Source: Sphingomonas sp. KRR8 (GTDB taxonomy: Bacteria > Pseudomonadota > Alphaproteobacteria > Sphingomonadales > Sphingomonadaceae). Taken from it: DNA of 64,000 nucleotides. The notes beneath the pieces were generated by a model. The model was not told the DNA's origin, made no database searches, and saw only the letters and a list, made by a program, of their open reading frames with translations. Both the position numbers and the translations under genes were made by a program. The first letter of the stretch is position 1, and each line of letters starts with the position of its first letter. The stretch is taken from positions 124,001 through 188,000 of the forward strand of contig NZ_CP097462.1 of assembly GCF_023559245.1 (NCBI RefSeq), given 5' to 3'. This document shows positions 21,581 to 30,714 of this stretch, piece by piece.

Positions 21581-22080
21581 GACGCTCTCTCCAAAGTGAT
21601 GAAGGCGAAGGCGGGTCGATCACCCTCGGCCGGATGTTCTTCCCGGGCCGTCTCGCGCCACCCGCCGCTTTCCCTTGGGTCGGCTATCCGGGTGTCGCCG
21701 GGCAGGTCAGCCAGTACCTCGGTCATTTCGATTCGGTCGGCGCGAGGCAGCATTAGTGCAAAGATCTCCGCACCACCGATGATGCTGACTGGTTCGCCAG
21801 CGGCGAGCGCCAGTGCCTCCTCCGCAGAGTGAACGACCTCAGCGCCGGGCGCGGTCCAGTCCATCGCCCGGGTGATGACGAGGTGGCGCCGCCCCGGCAG
21901 AATTCCCGGCAGGCTTTCAAACGTCTTGCGGCCCATCACCATGATGGTGCCCATGGTCAGCGCTTTGAACCGCTTGAGATCCGTGGGGAGGTGCCACGGC
22001 AGAGCACCGTCCCGACCGATGACGCCGTTTCGGGCACGGGCTACGATCATGGTGACGTGCAAGGGGTGTGTCTCGCTCAT
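21577..22080 (-). CDS. folA: Dihydrofolate reductase
   Basis: A 167-residue DHFR reducing dihydrofolate with NADPH. The substrate-binding ARNGVIGRDGALPWHLPTDLKRF segment, the NADPH-binding GTIMVMGRKTFESLP motif and the GGAEIFALMLPRADRIEMTEV region are clear. ATG at 22080 is preferred over the GTG three codons upstream. It is convergent with adk and divergent (about 50 bp) from the FAD oxidase gene. thyA, its frequent partner, is not adjacent here. Confidence 0.94.
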   Translation of the reverse strand: MSETHPLHVTMIVARARNGVIGRDGALPWHLPTDLKRFKALTMGTIMVMGRKTFESLPGILPGRRHLVITRAMDWTAPGAEVVHSAEEALALAAGEPVSIIGGAEIFALMLPRADRIEMTEVLADLPGDTRIADPRESGGWRETAREEHPAEGDRPAFAFITLERAS

Positions 22081-22133
22081 GCGCTTCACGTCGCCGCTCG
22101 CGCTGGGCGAGGCAAGCTATTATGTGACGAACC

Positions 22134-23546
22134 ATGAGCAGTGCCGCGCAGATGATCGAACGATTGCGGCCGAGCCTCGGCGCGCGCGGCGTGCTGACTG
22201 ATTCTTCCGACATTCACCCCTGGCTGACCGACTGGCGAGGGAAGTGGACCGGGCGGGCGGCGGCGCTGCTGCAGCCGGCCAGCACGGACGAGGTCGCTGA
22301 CGTCGTGCGGCTTGCCGAGGAATATGGAGTCCCCTTGGTGCCTCAGGGCGGCAACACGTCGATGGTTGGCGGCGCGACCCCGGACGCGAGCGGCGCTTGC
22401 ATGCTCTTATCACTTCGGCGCCTCAACAAGGTCCGATCCATCGGCGACGGCGTTGCGGTCGCCGAGGCTGGCGTGATCCTTGCCGACCTGCAGGCCACCG
22501 CCTTGGAACGGGGGCAGCGCTTTCCTTTGACGCTGGGTGCCCACGGCAGCGCGACGGTCGGCGGCCTTGCCTCGACCAATGCCGGTGGAACGCAGGTGCT
22601 GCGCTTTGGGACCATGCGGCAATTGGTCACCGGCGTAGAGGCAGTGCTGAGCGGCGGGCTGGTGCATGACGGGCTTGCTGGGCTCAAGAAGGATAATCGC
22701 GGCTATGCCCTGGACCAGTTGCTGGTGGGGGCGGAGGGGACGCTCGGAGTTATTACGGCGGTCGCGGTGCGCCTCGTTCCAGCAGTTCGCGACCGTGCGG
22801 TGGCTTGGGTCGGTCTTGCGAGCCCGCAACAGGGCCTCGACCTCCTCCGCTTCCTCCAAGCCCACACCGACGCGGTCGAGGGTTTCGAGATCCTGCCGCA
22901 GGACAGCCTGGATCGGGTGCTTCGATACATTCCCGACACGCGCGCACCGCTGACGGGAACGCACCCGTGGCATGTCCTTATAGAAGCGACCTCCACCTCG
23001 GATCGTGCACAAGCACCAGGACCCCTTCTGCAGAACTTGCTGGCCGCCGCACTCGACGCCGGCTTGCTGGCAGATGCGACGATCGCCGCAAGCGATACGC
23101 AGGCAGAGGCTTTCTGGCGCATTCGCCACAGCATCTCGGAAGCTGAGAAGCGCGATGGCCCGGCACTGCAGCACGACATCTCCGTCCCAGTCGGTGCCAT
23201 GCCGCGATTCATGATCGAGGCAGCCGCCGCCGTTGAAAAAGCTTTCCCCGGCACCGATGCGTCCGGATTTGGGCACCTCGGCGACGGCAACGTCCATTTC
23301 CATGTTCGCGCGCCGGCGCACGGCGCCGCGGCCTGGATGGAGCAGGAAGGTTCGGCGGCGAGCCGGCTGGTGCACGATCTGGTCACGGAAGCGGGCGGCT
23401 CCATCTCTGCGGAGCACGGCATCGGCCAGATGAAGCGGGAGGAGTTGCAGCGGTTGAGTTCGCCCGCGCGGCTGTTCGCGCTTGGGGCCATCAAGCGCGC
23501 CATGGATCCGCACAACATCTTCAATCCGGGCAAGCTAATCGACTGA
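22134..23546 (+). CDS. FAD-linked oxidase of the GlcD / D-2-hydroxyglutarate dehydrogenase type
   Basis: A 470-residue flavoenzyme with an N-terminal PCMH FAD-binding domain (about 40-220; VPQGGNTSMVGGATP binds the pyrophosphate, TLGAHGSATVGGLASTNAGGT the isoalloxazine region) and a C-terminal FAD-oxidase cap. The HLGDGNVHFHV and SAEHGIGQMKREEL motifs carry metal and substrate-binding histidines typical of D-2-hydroxyacid dehydrogenases (D-lactate, D-2-hydroxyglutarate, glycolate). The exact substrate cannot be told. No signal peptide; electrons probably go to a flavoprotein or quinone. Confidence 0.85.
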   Translation: MSSAAQMIERLRPSLGARGVLTDSSDIHPWLTDWRGKWTGRAAALLQPASTDEVADVVRLAEEYGVPLVPQGGNTSMVGGATPDASGACMLLSLRRLNKVRSIGDGVAVAEAGVILADLQATALERGQRFPLTLGAHGSATVGGLASTNAGGTQVLRFGTMRQLVTGVEAVLSGGLVHDGLAGLKKDNRGYALDQLLVGAEGTLGVITAVAVRLVPAVRDRAVAWVGLASPQQGLDLLRFLQAHTDAVEGFEILPQDSLDRVLRYIPDTRAPLTGTHPWHVLIEATSTSDRAQAPGPLLQNLLAAALDAGLLADATIAASDTQAEAFWRIRHSISEAEKRDGPALQHDISVPVGAMPRFMIEAAAAVEKAFPGTDASGFGHLGDGNVHFHVRAPAHGAAAWMEQEGSAASRLVHDLVTEAGGSISAEHGIGQMKREELQRLSSPARLFALGAIKRAMDPHNIFNPGKLID

Positions 23547-23585
23547 CGGTTGCCCCGGCTCGTTTGGACTGACACTATCCCCGCC

Positions 23586-24392
23586 ATGGGGAAACGACTG
23601 CGCAAGCTGAGCGCCCACGAATATGAGAGCAACCTGGAGCCATTGCTGGCCGAGCTCGGCGACATGGCGCGCTGGGTGGCGGAAACGAAGCAGCGCGTGC
23701 TGGTGCTGTTCGAGGGGCGCGACACGGCGGGAAAGGGTGGTGCGATCCAGGCGGTGCAGCGCCCGCTCAATCCGCGGCAATGCCGCGTGGTGGCGCTGAG
23801 CGCGCCGACGGATCGCGAGAAGACGGAATGGTATTTCCAGCGCTACGTCCCGCATCTGCCCGCGGAGGGGGAGATCGTTCTCTTCGATCGCAGCTGGTAC
23901 AATCGAGCCGGCGTTGAGAAGGTGATGGGCTTTGCAACGGACGCGCAGGTCGAACGCTTCCTTGAGGAGGCGCCCGCATTTGAAAAGATGCTGATCGACG
24001 ACGGCATCCTGCTGTTCAAATATTGGCTCTGCTGCGACCAGGAGAAGCAGGAAAAGCGCTTCCGGGAGCGGCTGGAGAATCCGCTCAAACGCTGGAAGCT
24101 GTCGCCGATCGACCTTGAGGCGCGGCAGCGATACGACGATTACACCGAGGCGCGCGAGCGCATGCTCAAGAAGACGCACAGCAAGCACGCGCCCTGGACG
24201 CTGATCGATTTCAACAATCAGGGGCTGGGCCGGCTGACGCTCATCCGCGACCTGCTCGACCGGCTGCCGGACACGCAGCTTCCGTTGCCCGTGGTGGACT
24301 GGCCGCCGCTCCCTCACGATCCGATCGAGGAGAGCTACGCCGTTCTGAAGCCAATCAAGCCAATCGAGGTCACGCTGATCGATCCGGAATAA
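23586..24392 (+). CDS. ppk2: Polyphosphate kinase 2 (PPK2 family)
   Basis: A 268-residue PPK2 enzyme that phosphorylates nucleotides with polyphosphate or the reverse. The Walker A region FEGRDTAGKGGAIQAVQ (about residues 41-57), the Walker B-like FDRSWYNRAGVEKVMGF with its conserved Asp/Arg, and the lid helix DLEARQRYDDYTEARERML are present. ATG 23586 is chosen over a TTG 12 codons upstream. It is followed by a DUF4956 membrane protein and, on the other strand, a CotH-like protein and a phosphatase, suggesting a phosphate/polyphosphate neighbourhood. PPK2 class and nucleotide preference are not resolvable by eye. Confidence 0.9.
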   Translation: MGKRLRKLSAHEYESNLEPLLAELGDMARWVAETKQRVLVLFEGRDTAGKGGAIQAVQRPLNPRQCRVVALSAPTDREKTEWYFQRYVPHLPAEGEIVLFDRSWYNRAGVEKVMGFATDAQVERFLEEAPAFEKMLIDDGILLFKYWLCCDQEKQEKRFRERLENPLKRWKLSPIDLEARQRYDDYTEARERMLKKTHSKHAPWTLIDFNNQGLGRLTLIRDLLDRLPDTQLPLPVVDWPPLPHDPIEESYAVLKPIKPIEVTLIDPE

Positions 24393-24458
24393 CTTGGCAA
24401 AGCGGGCCGTAGGAGCGTAGCTTCGCGACAAGCCAATTGGCTCGATCGGGGGGACGAG

Positions 24459-25151
24459 ATGCGCGCTGTCCGGCTGCTGGCCATCTTGCTGGCCTATTTT
24501 AGCGTTCTCGCCGTCGTCGCCTGGTTCCTTCTGACCCGCTATCCCGCACTTCAGAACATGCTTCCGATCGGCAGCGCGCAGCACCTGATCACTCAACCGA
24601 CGGGCGCTGAAGGCGCCAACGCGTTCAAGCCGGTGGCCAAGGGCAGCTTCGATCATGTGGCGACCATCGGCGGCAGCATTGGCTGGATGCTTGCGGCAGT
24701 GCTGGCTGCCTTCCTTGCCTCATGGCCAGTCAGCTGGGTCTATATGGCCACCCGTAGTGAAGATGCCTACGACCAGTCGCTGATCAGCACCATTCTAGTT
24801 CTGCCGATCACTGTCACGTCGATCGTCATCATCGTACAGAACAGCCTCAGCCTGGCCTTCGCGCTGGGTGGCATTGCCGGTGCGGTTCGCTTCAAGAACA
24901 GCCTCAAGAGTTCGGGCGACGCGCTCTACATCCTCCTGAGCGTTGGCATCGGACTAGCGGCGGGGACTGGCGCGGCCGAACTGTCCTATGTGATGAGCCT
25001 GACCTTCTGCTTCAGCTTCGTGATGCTCTGGCTGACCGAATATGGCGAGCGCGAAGGAATGAAGCGTTACATGGCGGACTTCAGTCCGGGCGTGCGCGGT
25101 ACGGCCGCGCCGCTGCCGGAATCGATGAGCGAGCTAAGCAAGCCTTCCTAA
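24459..25151 (+). CDS. DUF4956 membrane protein
   Basis: A 230-residue inner-membrane protein. Predicted helices lie at about residues 6-25, 67-90, 108-132 and 158-195. The conserved DUF4956 core (AFALGGIAGAVRFKNSLKS, then GDALYILLSVGIGLAAG) is clear. DUF4956 proteins are repeatedly found with polyphosphate-polymerase-like VTC domain and CotH-kinase proteins; here PPK2 and a CotH-like protein flank it. Molecular function is unknown. It converges with the CotH-like gene, overlapping by 4 bases. Confidence 0.8.
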   Translation: MRAVRLLAILLAYFSVLAVVAWFLLTRYPALQNMLPIGSAQHLITQPTGAEGANAFKPVAKGSFDHVATIGGSIGWMLAAVLAAFLASWPVSWVYMATRSEDAYDQSLISTILVLPITVTSIVIIVQNSLSLAFALGGIAGAVRFKNSLKSSGDALYILLSVGIGLAAGTGAAELSYVMSLTFCFSFVMLWLTEYGEREGMKRYMADFSPGVRGTAAPLPESMSELSKPS

Positions 25152-26176
25152 TTCACGCACTTGGACAGGATGCTCGCCTGAACCGACTGGTCGGTGGCCA
25201 GTTCGTTCCACATGGGCTGGAGGAACGCCGTCGCGCGCTGCACCGTGGCCGGTGTCAGGCCCGGCATCGATGCGAGCAGCTGGAGAAACTCTTCCCGTTT
25301 TTGCCGCATCGAGCCGGCCGCGGCGAGTGCGCCCCGGTTATGGGCGCAATAGCCACGATATAAGCGCACCCGAACATTCCTCACCGGCAGTTCGGCAGGG
25401 GGCGTGGCGTAGGGTGCGCTGACCAGGCCCGAGAAGTCGAAATCATAGGGCACGGGCACGTAGGGTCCGCCTGGACTGGCCTGCAGCAGCCGTCCGTTGT
25501 GACAGCAGGGCTCGCCCTTCGGGCCGGCGCGCATCGACCAATCGAGGTTCGCAATGACATATTCGAACAGGCCGAAGCGGCCACCATCGACCGGCGAGAT
25601 CCGCTCAAGCGGCACGCGGTCTGCCTCATGGACCTTCTTCATGTCATTGCGGCGAGCGACGTCATCCAGATCTTCCAGGAAGAAGCCCACTCTAGTGACG
25701 ACGGGCCGGCCTTGCGGATTGGTGTAGGTGATGTTGGCAAGGCGGGTACGGAAGCTGACCGGTGTCAGCAGATTGTACATGCGGTAGGCAGCCTGCTCGA
25801 GAAGAACATATTGCTGGTGCTGCGGCAGGTTTCGGCAATGGGTGATTAGCTTGAGGCTCTTCTGTCCGGCGAATAGCCCTGTTGCCGGTTTGCTGAGGAA
25901 ATCGACCTTGAGCGGCGGAAAGTCACACACGTCGGCTGCACGCCGGGTGATCCCGCGCGGGCTCAGGCGAACCGGTAGCGTTTCCGTGCCCACCGTCAGG
26001 GTGCCGACGCGCTGGTTGCGTTTGTCCCGGTCGCTGCTGAGCTGGCCGATGGGGGCGGAGATCGTGATGACGATCGGCTCTTCGCTGCTGAACAAGGGGG
26101 TGGAGGGACCTGCCTTCGCGGGCGTGCCAGCGATTGTCGCTCCCACCAGCAGGATCACTCCAAGGGAATAGCGCAT
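25148..26176 (-). CDS. Secreted CotH-kinase-like protein
   Basis: A 342-residue exported protein (signal peptide about residues 1-22, cleavage after TPAKA). The middle part resembles the CotH/atypical-kinase fold: a region with FGLFEYVIANLDWSMRAGPKG (catalytic-loop-like, DW...), a CCHNGRLL stretch and PVPYDFDFSGLV (D-F-D, DFG-like metal-binding motif). The end is a helical domain. Family assignment rests on motif recognition and context beside DUF4956 and PPK2, so it is moderate. Its ATG overlaps the stop of the upstream phosphatase gene (TGATG), so the two are translationally coupled. Confidence 0.55.
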   Translation of the reverse strand: MRYSLGVILLVGATIAGTPAKAGPSTPLFSSEEPIVITISAPIGQLSSDRDKRNQRVGTLTVGTETLPVRLSPRGITRRAADVCDFPPLKVDFLSKPATGLFAGQKSLKLITHCRNLPQHQQYVLLEQAAYRMYNLLTPVSFRTRLANITYTNPQGRPVVTRVGFFLEDLDDVARRNDMKKVHEADRVPLERISPVDGGRFGLFEYVIANLDWSMRAGPKGEPCCHNGRLLQASPGGPYVPVPYDFDFSGLVSAPYATPPAELPVRNVRVRLYRGYCAHNRGALAAAGSMRQKREEFLQLLASMPGLTPATVQRATAFLQPMWNELATDQSVQASILSKCVN

Positions 26177-27243
26177 CAGCGTGCCTCCGTTCGGGTTGGT
26201 GGGGGCCGTGGCACCACATGAGGTACGAGCCGGTCACCGAGGATCTCGAGATAGGTGAGGGGGCCGCCGTAATAGCGGCTGATCCCGCTATCGATCCGAA
26301 CGAGCCGGTCGTCCTGATCGATGATAATGCCCTTGAGCGATGGCGTGTGGCCAACGACAATGCGCTTGGCTCCGGTGGCAGCGAGCACCTGGGTGATCTC
26401 GTCGCTTATGCTGGGCCGAGCGGCGGCGGGCGAGGTAACCGCGGTCGGCTGTTCACCCGGCTGCGGCGCCCGCGTGATGAGCCCGCGGTACCAGAGCGGA
26501 CCGAGCGGATCGTTGATCAGGGCTGCCTCGTCCTGCCGGCGGGCGAGCAATTCGGCATTCGCCTGTTGATTGATGTTGTCGAGCGGGCGCTTCGCATATC
26601 CGACGGAGATGCCCCCGTGCACAAACAGGGAGTCGCCGATTTTCACCACCACAGGGTTGCCGGCGATCCAGCGGCCATATGGCCCCTTAGCCGGGTCGAA
26701 GGCGAGCTGGTGCTCCACCAAACCGAGCGGTGCCTCGCTGTCAAACAGCGCGCGGACCTGGGCTGGCGTGAGCTTACGCTCGGCGGCGCCCACGCGGGCC
26801 GCGAAGGACGCGGCCTGGTCCGCATAGAGAAGGTCGCGCAAACGTGCGCTGTCGGGTGTGACAAAGGCCGCATACTCGCCTGGGTCGACGTAGCGCAGGT
26901 CGCCGATGACATTCATCGCCTCGTGATTGCCGGTGAGCACGACCACTCGCCCGCCGCTCCGGGGTGCTTCGCGCTGCAGCCGCATGAGCTGGTCGAGGAT
27001 CCTGCGGCTTCCAGGACCCCGGTCGAGGATGTCGCCCGTCTGCACGAAGGTGGTGCATTTACCGGCCCAGCGCCCTCGGCCGTCGGTCAGGCCGGCGGCT
27101 CGCGAAATTGCCTGCCAGGCTTCGAAGTCGCCATGGAGATCGCCAACTGCAACGATGCGCCGAACAGGTCCCGCCTGCGCCGAGGCAGGCGCCGGAATGA
27201 GTGCGAGTAGGACGGCAAGCCAGGCGCAAAGGTGTCGGATCAT
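26176..27243 (-). CDS. Exported calcineurin-like metallophosphoesterase
   Basis: A 355-residue protein with a signal peptide (MIRHLCAWLAVLLALIPAPASA). All metallophosphatase motifs are seen: VAVGDLHGDFEAW (GDxHG), QTGDILDRGPGSR (GDxxDRG), VVVLTGNHEAMNV (GNHE), FVHGGI (GGxS-like) and IVVGHTPSL (GHTP). This set matches the Shewanella-type protein phosphatase family of secreted Ser/Thr or Tyr phosphatases. Coupled to the downstream CotH-like gene and divergent from mfd. ATG 27243 is preferred over 27291 because of the signal peptide. Confidence 0.88.
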   Translation of the reverse strand: MIRHLCAWLAVLLALIPAPASAQAGPVRRIVAVGDLHGDFEAWQAISRAAGLTDGRGRWAGKCTTFVQTGDILDRGPGSRRILDQLMRLQREAPRSGGRVVVLTGNHEAMNVIGDLRYVDPGEYAAFVTPDSARLRDLLYADQAASFAARVGAAERKLTPAQVRALFDSEAPLGLVEHQLAFDPAKGPYGRWIAGNPVVVKIGDSLFVHGGISVGYAKRPLDNINQQANAELLARRQDEAALINDPLGPLWYRGLITRAPQPGEQPTAVTSPAAARPSISDEITQVLAATGAKRIVVGHTPSLKGIIIDQDDRLVRIDSGISRYYGGPLTYLEILGDRLVPHVVPRPPPTRTEAR

Positions 27244-30200
27244 TGATCCCCCCAAGTGCGGAAAAGGCCACCTTTCGTCGCTTGCTGTCAAGCGTGAGCG
27301 AGCGGCTGGAACGAGCGTCTCTGCCGCTGGTTCGATTGCATGTGTCTACATCACCATCCGAGCGTCCCAATGCTGCCGCCACCGCATTCCACTTCCCACC
27401 GACAATTGAAGAGACCGCAGCGGCCCTGTTGGACGCCCTGCTGGAGGGCGACCTCATCTATCTGGCAAACGATGAGCTTGCTGGCCGTGACCTGCAGCGG
27501 ATGATTGCAGCTGCGGCGCCGGATGCGCTGGTCCTGTTCTATCCGGCGAGCGACGCGCTGCCCGGCGAGTCGGCCCCTCCGACACCGGCCAACGCGGGTG
27601 AGCGAACGGCAGTGCTGCGGCACATCAATGTCGAGCTGAGCCGTCCCGAGCGGCGGCGGGTGGCGCTGATCAGCAGCGGTGAAGCTGCCGCGAGGCTGAC
27701 CGCCCCACCCGAAGCGTTCGCGACCGCGCCGCCGATCATCGAGGTTGGGCAGGAACGAAGCCTGGAGGAACTCGCTGCTGAACTGATTGGGCTCGGCTAT
27801 GTAGCCGACGACCGGATCGACGAGCCCGGCGAGGTGGGCTTGCGCGGTCAGGTGTTAGACGTTTTCCCGGCCGATACGGGCCGGCCTTTCCGGATCGAAG
27901 CACCGGAAGGCGTCGTGACCTCCATCCGCTCGTTCGATCCCGTCAGCCAATTGACGGACGCAGACTGCGAGCGACTTGAACTCGGAAGGGTGAGCGAGCC
28001 CGCGCTGGGCGATGGCGCGACCTTGCTGGACCATTTGCCCGATGCGCTACTTGGAATGGCGGCCAAAGCCGACGGGCGGCGGCTGCGCTTCCTCGCGCTC
28101 GCCGCCGACGCGGGCAAGCGCCGTCCCAAGCGTGCCCTGCGCGACATCTGTGAGGATGAACGGTGGGGAGGCGCGGTTCGGCAGCACGGGAATTTGGCCC
28201 CTCCGGAGAGCGGTGAAGATCTGCCGCCGCGTTTCGTTGAGTATCGTTCGCCTGAGCGCGCCTTTGTGCGTTTCGCGCGCGAGGTGATCCGCAAAGGCGA
28301 CCGGCTGGTGATCACCGGAACCGCCCGCGACCTGCGCTTCCTGACGCCGCGGATGGAGCGCAAGCTCGAGGTCCACCCCCGACAACTCGACGCCTGGGTT
28401 GACCTGGAGAGGCTCGGGGCGGGAGAGGTGGCGACCTTGTGCACGCCGTTCGCTCGGGGTTTTTGTCGTCCGGGACTGGTGGTCGTCAGCGCCGCGGACC
28501 TATTGGGAAGCAGGGCACAGCGCGACGACGCGGGTGCGCTTAGCGACCCTTCAGCGCTACTGCAGGCACCCGAACTGCGCATTGGCGACGTAGTGGTGCA
28601 TGAGGATCATGGCATCTCTGTCGTCTCTGGATTGCAGGGAATGGGCGAGGGGGAAGGCGAAGCAATCGTGCTGCGCTTCGCGGCTGACGGAAGGCGGCTG
28701 GTGCCGGTCACTGAAGCCGATCGGCTGTGGCGCTATGGCGCCCACGAGGAGGCCGTCACGCTCGACAAGCTCGACGGATCGAGTTGGGAGAAGCGGCGTC
28801 TCGATATCGTGAAAGGCGTTGCGGAAACCGCGCGCGGATTGGTGGCCCTGGCCGCCGAGCGGGAACGAACGGAAGCGCCGGCGCTGGAGCCCGAGTGCGA
28901 CCAATATGAGCAGTTCGCCGCCAGTTTCCCCTTCACCGAAACCGCCGACCAGGCCCGTGCGATCGAGACGATCCGACACGATCTCGCCTCCGGCAAGCCG
29001 ATGGACAGGCTGCTGATCGGCGACGTTGGCTATGGCAAGACGGAGGTGGCGCTACGGGCGGCGGCTGTTGCGGCGCTATCCGGCCGGCAGGTGGTGATCG
29101 CCGCACCCACCACGGTGCTTGCACGCCAGCACCTCGAGACCGCGCGCGAGCGCTTCGGCCCTCTCGGCATCGAGGTGACTGGCCTCTCGCGGCTGACCTC
29201 TCCGGCCGAGCGCAAGCAGGCTCTTGGCGGGATCAGGGACGGTACGATCAAAGTCGTAGTCGGGACTGGAGCCGTGGCCGGCAAGGCCGTGGAATATCAT
29301 GATCTTGCGCTGGTTATCGTCGACGAGGAGCAGCGCTTCGGTGCAGCCGACAAGGCTAAGCTGCGCGGGCTCGGTGCCGGCCACGTGCTTTCACTCAGCG
29401 CCACGCCCATTCCTCGCACGCTTCAGATGGCCTTGATCGGTCTGCAGCAGGTGTCGGTGCTCGGCACCCCTCCGGCGCGGCGGCAACCGATCCGGACCAC
29501 GATCGCGAGTTATGACGAGGCAAGCGTCCGCACGGCCTTGCTGCGCGAACAGCAACGCGGCGGGCAAAGCTTCGTCGTTGTGCCCCGGATCGAAGACATG
29601 GCCGACATGGCTGCGCGCATCGGCAAGGCGGCGCCCGAGCTTGAGTTGCTGCAGGCTCACGGCAAGCTGCCGGCGACCGAGATCGACGAGGTGATGGTCC
29701 GTTTCGCGGGGGGCGAGGGTGACGTGCTCCTGGCGACCAACATCATTGAGGCTGGCCTGGACGTGCCTCGCGCCAACACCATGCTGGTGTGGCGCGCCGA
29801 CCGCTTTGGACTGTCGCAGCTGCACCAGTTGCGCGGCCGGGTCGGGCGTGGCGCTCGGCGTGGCCAGATCTATCTGCTGACGGAAGAGGGCGCGGAAATC
29901 GCGGCGAGGACGCGCGCGAGGCTGGCGACATTGCAGGCGTTCGACCGTTTGGGTGCGGGCTTCGAGATCAGCGCTCGTGACCTCGACCAGCGTGGCGCCG
30001 GCGACCTGCTGAGTGACGAGCAGTCGGGCCACGTCAAGCTGATCGGAGTCGATCTCTATCAGCATCTGCTCGAACGCGCGCTGCGCGAGGCGCGGGGTGA
30101 GGCGGTGGACGACTGGACTCCGCAGCTCAATCTCGGCTCCGGCGGGCACCTGCCCGAAAGCTGGATTCCCGACGAGGAGATCAGGGTCGGACTTTACGTC

Positions 30201-30518
30201 CGGTTTGCCCGCCTGAAAGAAATCGGCGCGCTCGAGCAGTTCGAGCAGGAGCTGACCGATCGCTTCGGTGAATTGCCCGCCGAAGTGCAACTGATACTTG
30301 CGGCCGCGAGGGTGCGGGTGCTGGCGCGGAGTGCGAACATCGCCAAGGTGGACGCGGGCCCGGCCGCGATCGCCTTCACGCCCCGCCCGGGTCGAAGCGT
30401 CGACAAGCTGCCGGCCGACCTGGAGGAGAAAGGCGATCGCTTCCTGCTTCGAGAGGCGCTCGACGACGTGGACGCCCGCCTCCATCGCACGGAAGAGATG
30501 CTCGCCGAACTTACCTGA
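27243..30518 (+). CDS. mfd: Mfd-type transcription-repair coupling factor
   Basis: A DNA translocase of about 1,090 residues that removes stalled RNA polymerase and recruits UvrA. Visible are a UvrB-like N-terminal module, a CarD-like RNAP-interaction domain (LRIGDVVVHEDHGISVV), the helicase motifs GDVGYGKTEVA (Walker A), VIVDEEQRFG (DEEQ), SATPIPRTL and HQLRGRVGRG, and a C-terminal TRCF domain. The usual PYD segment of the N-terminal module reads as a divergent PASDALPGES, so this may be a second, divergent Mfd paralogue. The start is uncertain: TTG 27243 follows AAAGG; GTG 27201 or 27294 are alternatives. A Tn7-like module begins just after its stop. Confidence 0.85.
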   Translation: MIPPSAEKATFRRLLSSVSERLERASLPLVRLHVSTSPSERPNAAATAFHFPPTIEETAAALLDALLEGDLIYLANDELAGRDLQRMIAAAAPDALVLFYPASDALPGESAPPTPANAGERTAVLRHINVELSRPERRRVALISSGEAAARLTAPPEAFATAPPIIEVGQERSLEELAAELIGLGYVADDRIDEPGEVGLRGQVLDVFPADTGRPFRIEAPEGVVTSIRSFDPVSQLTDADCERLELGRVSEPALGDGATLLDHLPDALLGMAAKADGRRLRFLALAADAGKRRPKRALRDICEDERWGGAVRQHGNLAPPESGEDLPPRFVEYRSPERAFVRFAREVIRKGDRLVITGTARDLRFLTPRMERKLEVHPRQLDAWVDLERLGAGEVATLCTPFARGFCRPGLVVVSAADLLGSRAQRDDAGALSDPSALLQAPELRIGDVVVHEDHGISVVSGLQGMGEGEGEAIVLRFAADGRRLVPVTEADRLWRYGAHEEAVTLDKLDGSSWEKRRLDIVKGVAETARGLVALAAERERTEAPALEPECDQYEQFAASFPFTETADQARAIETIRHDLASGKPMDRLLIGDVGYGKTEVALRAAAVAALSGRQVVIAAPTTVLARQHLETARERFGPLGIEVTGLSRLTSPAERKQALGGIRDGTIKVVVGTGAVAGKAVEYHDLALVIVDEEQRFGAADKAKLRGLGAGHVLSLSATPIPRTLQMALIGLQQVSVLGTPPARRQPIRTTIASYDEASVRTALLREQQRGGQSFVVVPRIEDMADMAARIGKAAPELELLQAHGKLPATEIDEVMVRFAGGEGDVLLATNIIEAGLDVPRANTMLVWRADRFGLSQLHQLRGRVGRGARRGQIYLLTEEGAEIAARTRARLATLQAFDRLGAGFEISARDLDQRGAGDLLSDEQSGHVKLIGVDLYQHLLERALREARGEAVDDWTPQLNLGSGGHLPESWIPDEEIRVGLYVRFARLKEIGALEQFEQELTDRFGELPAEVQLILAAARVRVLARSANIAKVDAGPAAIAFTPRPGRSVDKLPADLEEKGDRFLLREALDDVDARLHRTEEMLAELT

Positions 30519-30535
30519 CCGGTTTTGGGAAAGGA

Positions 30536-30651
30536 TGTCCAAGGGCCTTAGACCTGCTCTTCTTCCCCCATGGGTATCACTTTTTCATCAAAGAGCATTT
30601 GCTCAGAGATGCTCCTAACTCGATCAGGTTTTCACAAGGTTGCTCCTAAGG
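30536..30651. other. Candidate transposon end between mfd and tniQ
   Basis: The 196-bp gap between mfd (stop 30518) and tniQ holds no gene. Short repeats of TGCTC occur at 30553, 30600, 30610 and 30641, two of them as GCTCCTAA (30611-30618, 30642-30649). Clustered short repeats are what TnsB-binding sites at a Tn7-like end look like. A boundary about 20-30 bp after mfd would parallel Tn7 next to glmS. No target duplication could be identified. Confidence 0.35.
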
Positions 30652-30662
30652 AAGCCAAGCAC

Positions 30663-30694
30663 AAAAAAACGGGCCGCTAATTCCAGCGGCCCGT
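30663..30694 (-). terminator. Rho-independent terminator of the tns operon
   Basis: A perfect 10-bp stem ACGGGCCGCT (30669-30678) / AGCGGCCCGT (30685-30694), read on the minus strand, is followed by seven Ts (complement of A 30663-30669). It ends transcription of tniQ 20 bp past its stop. On the plus strand there is no T-run, so it does not serve mfd. Confidence 0.9.
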
Positions 30695-30714
30695 TCCTTC
30701 CAGTTGACGTCGGT

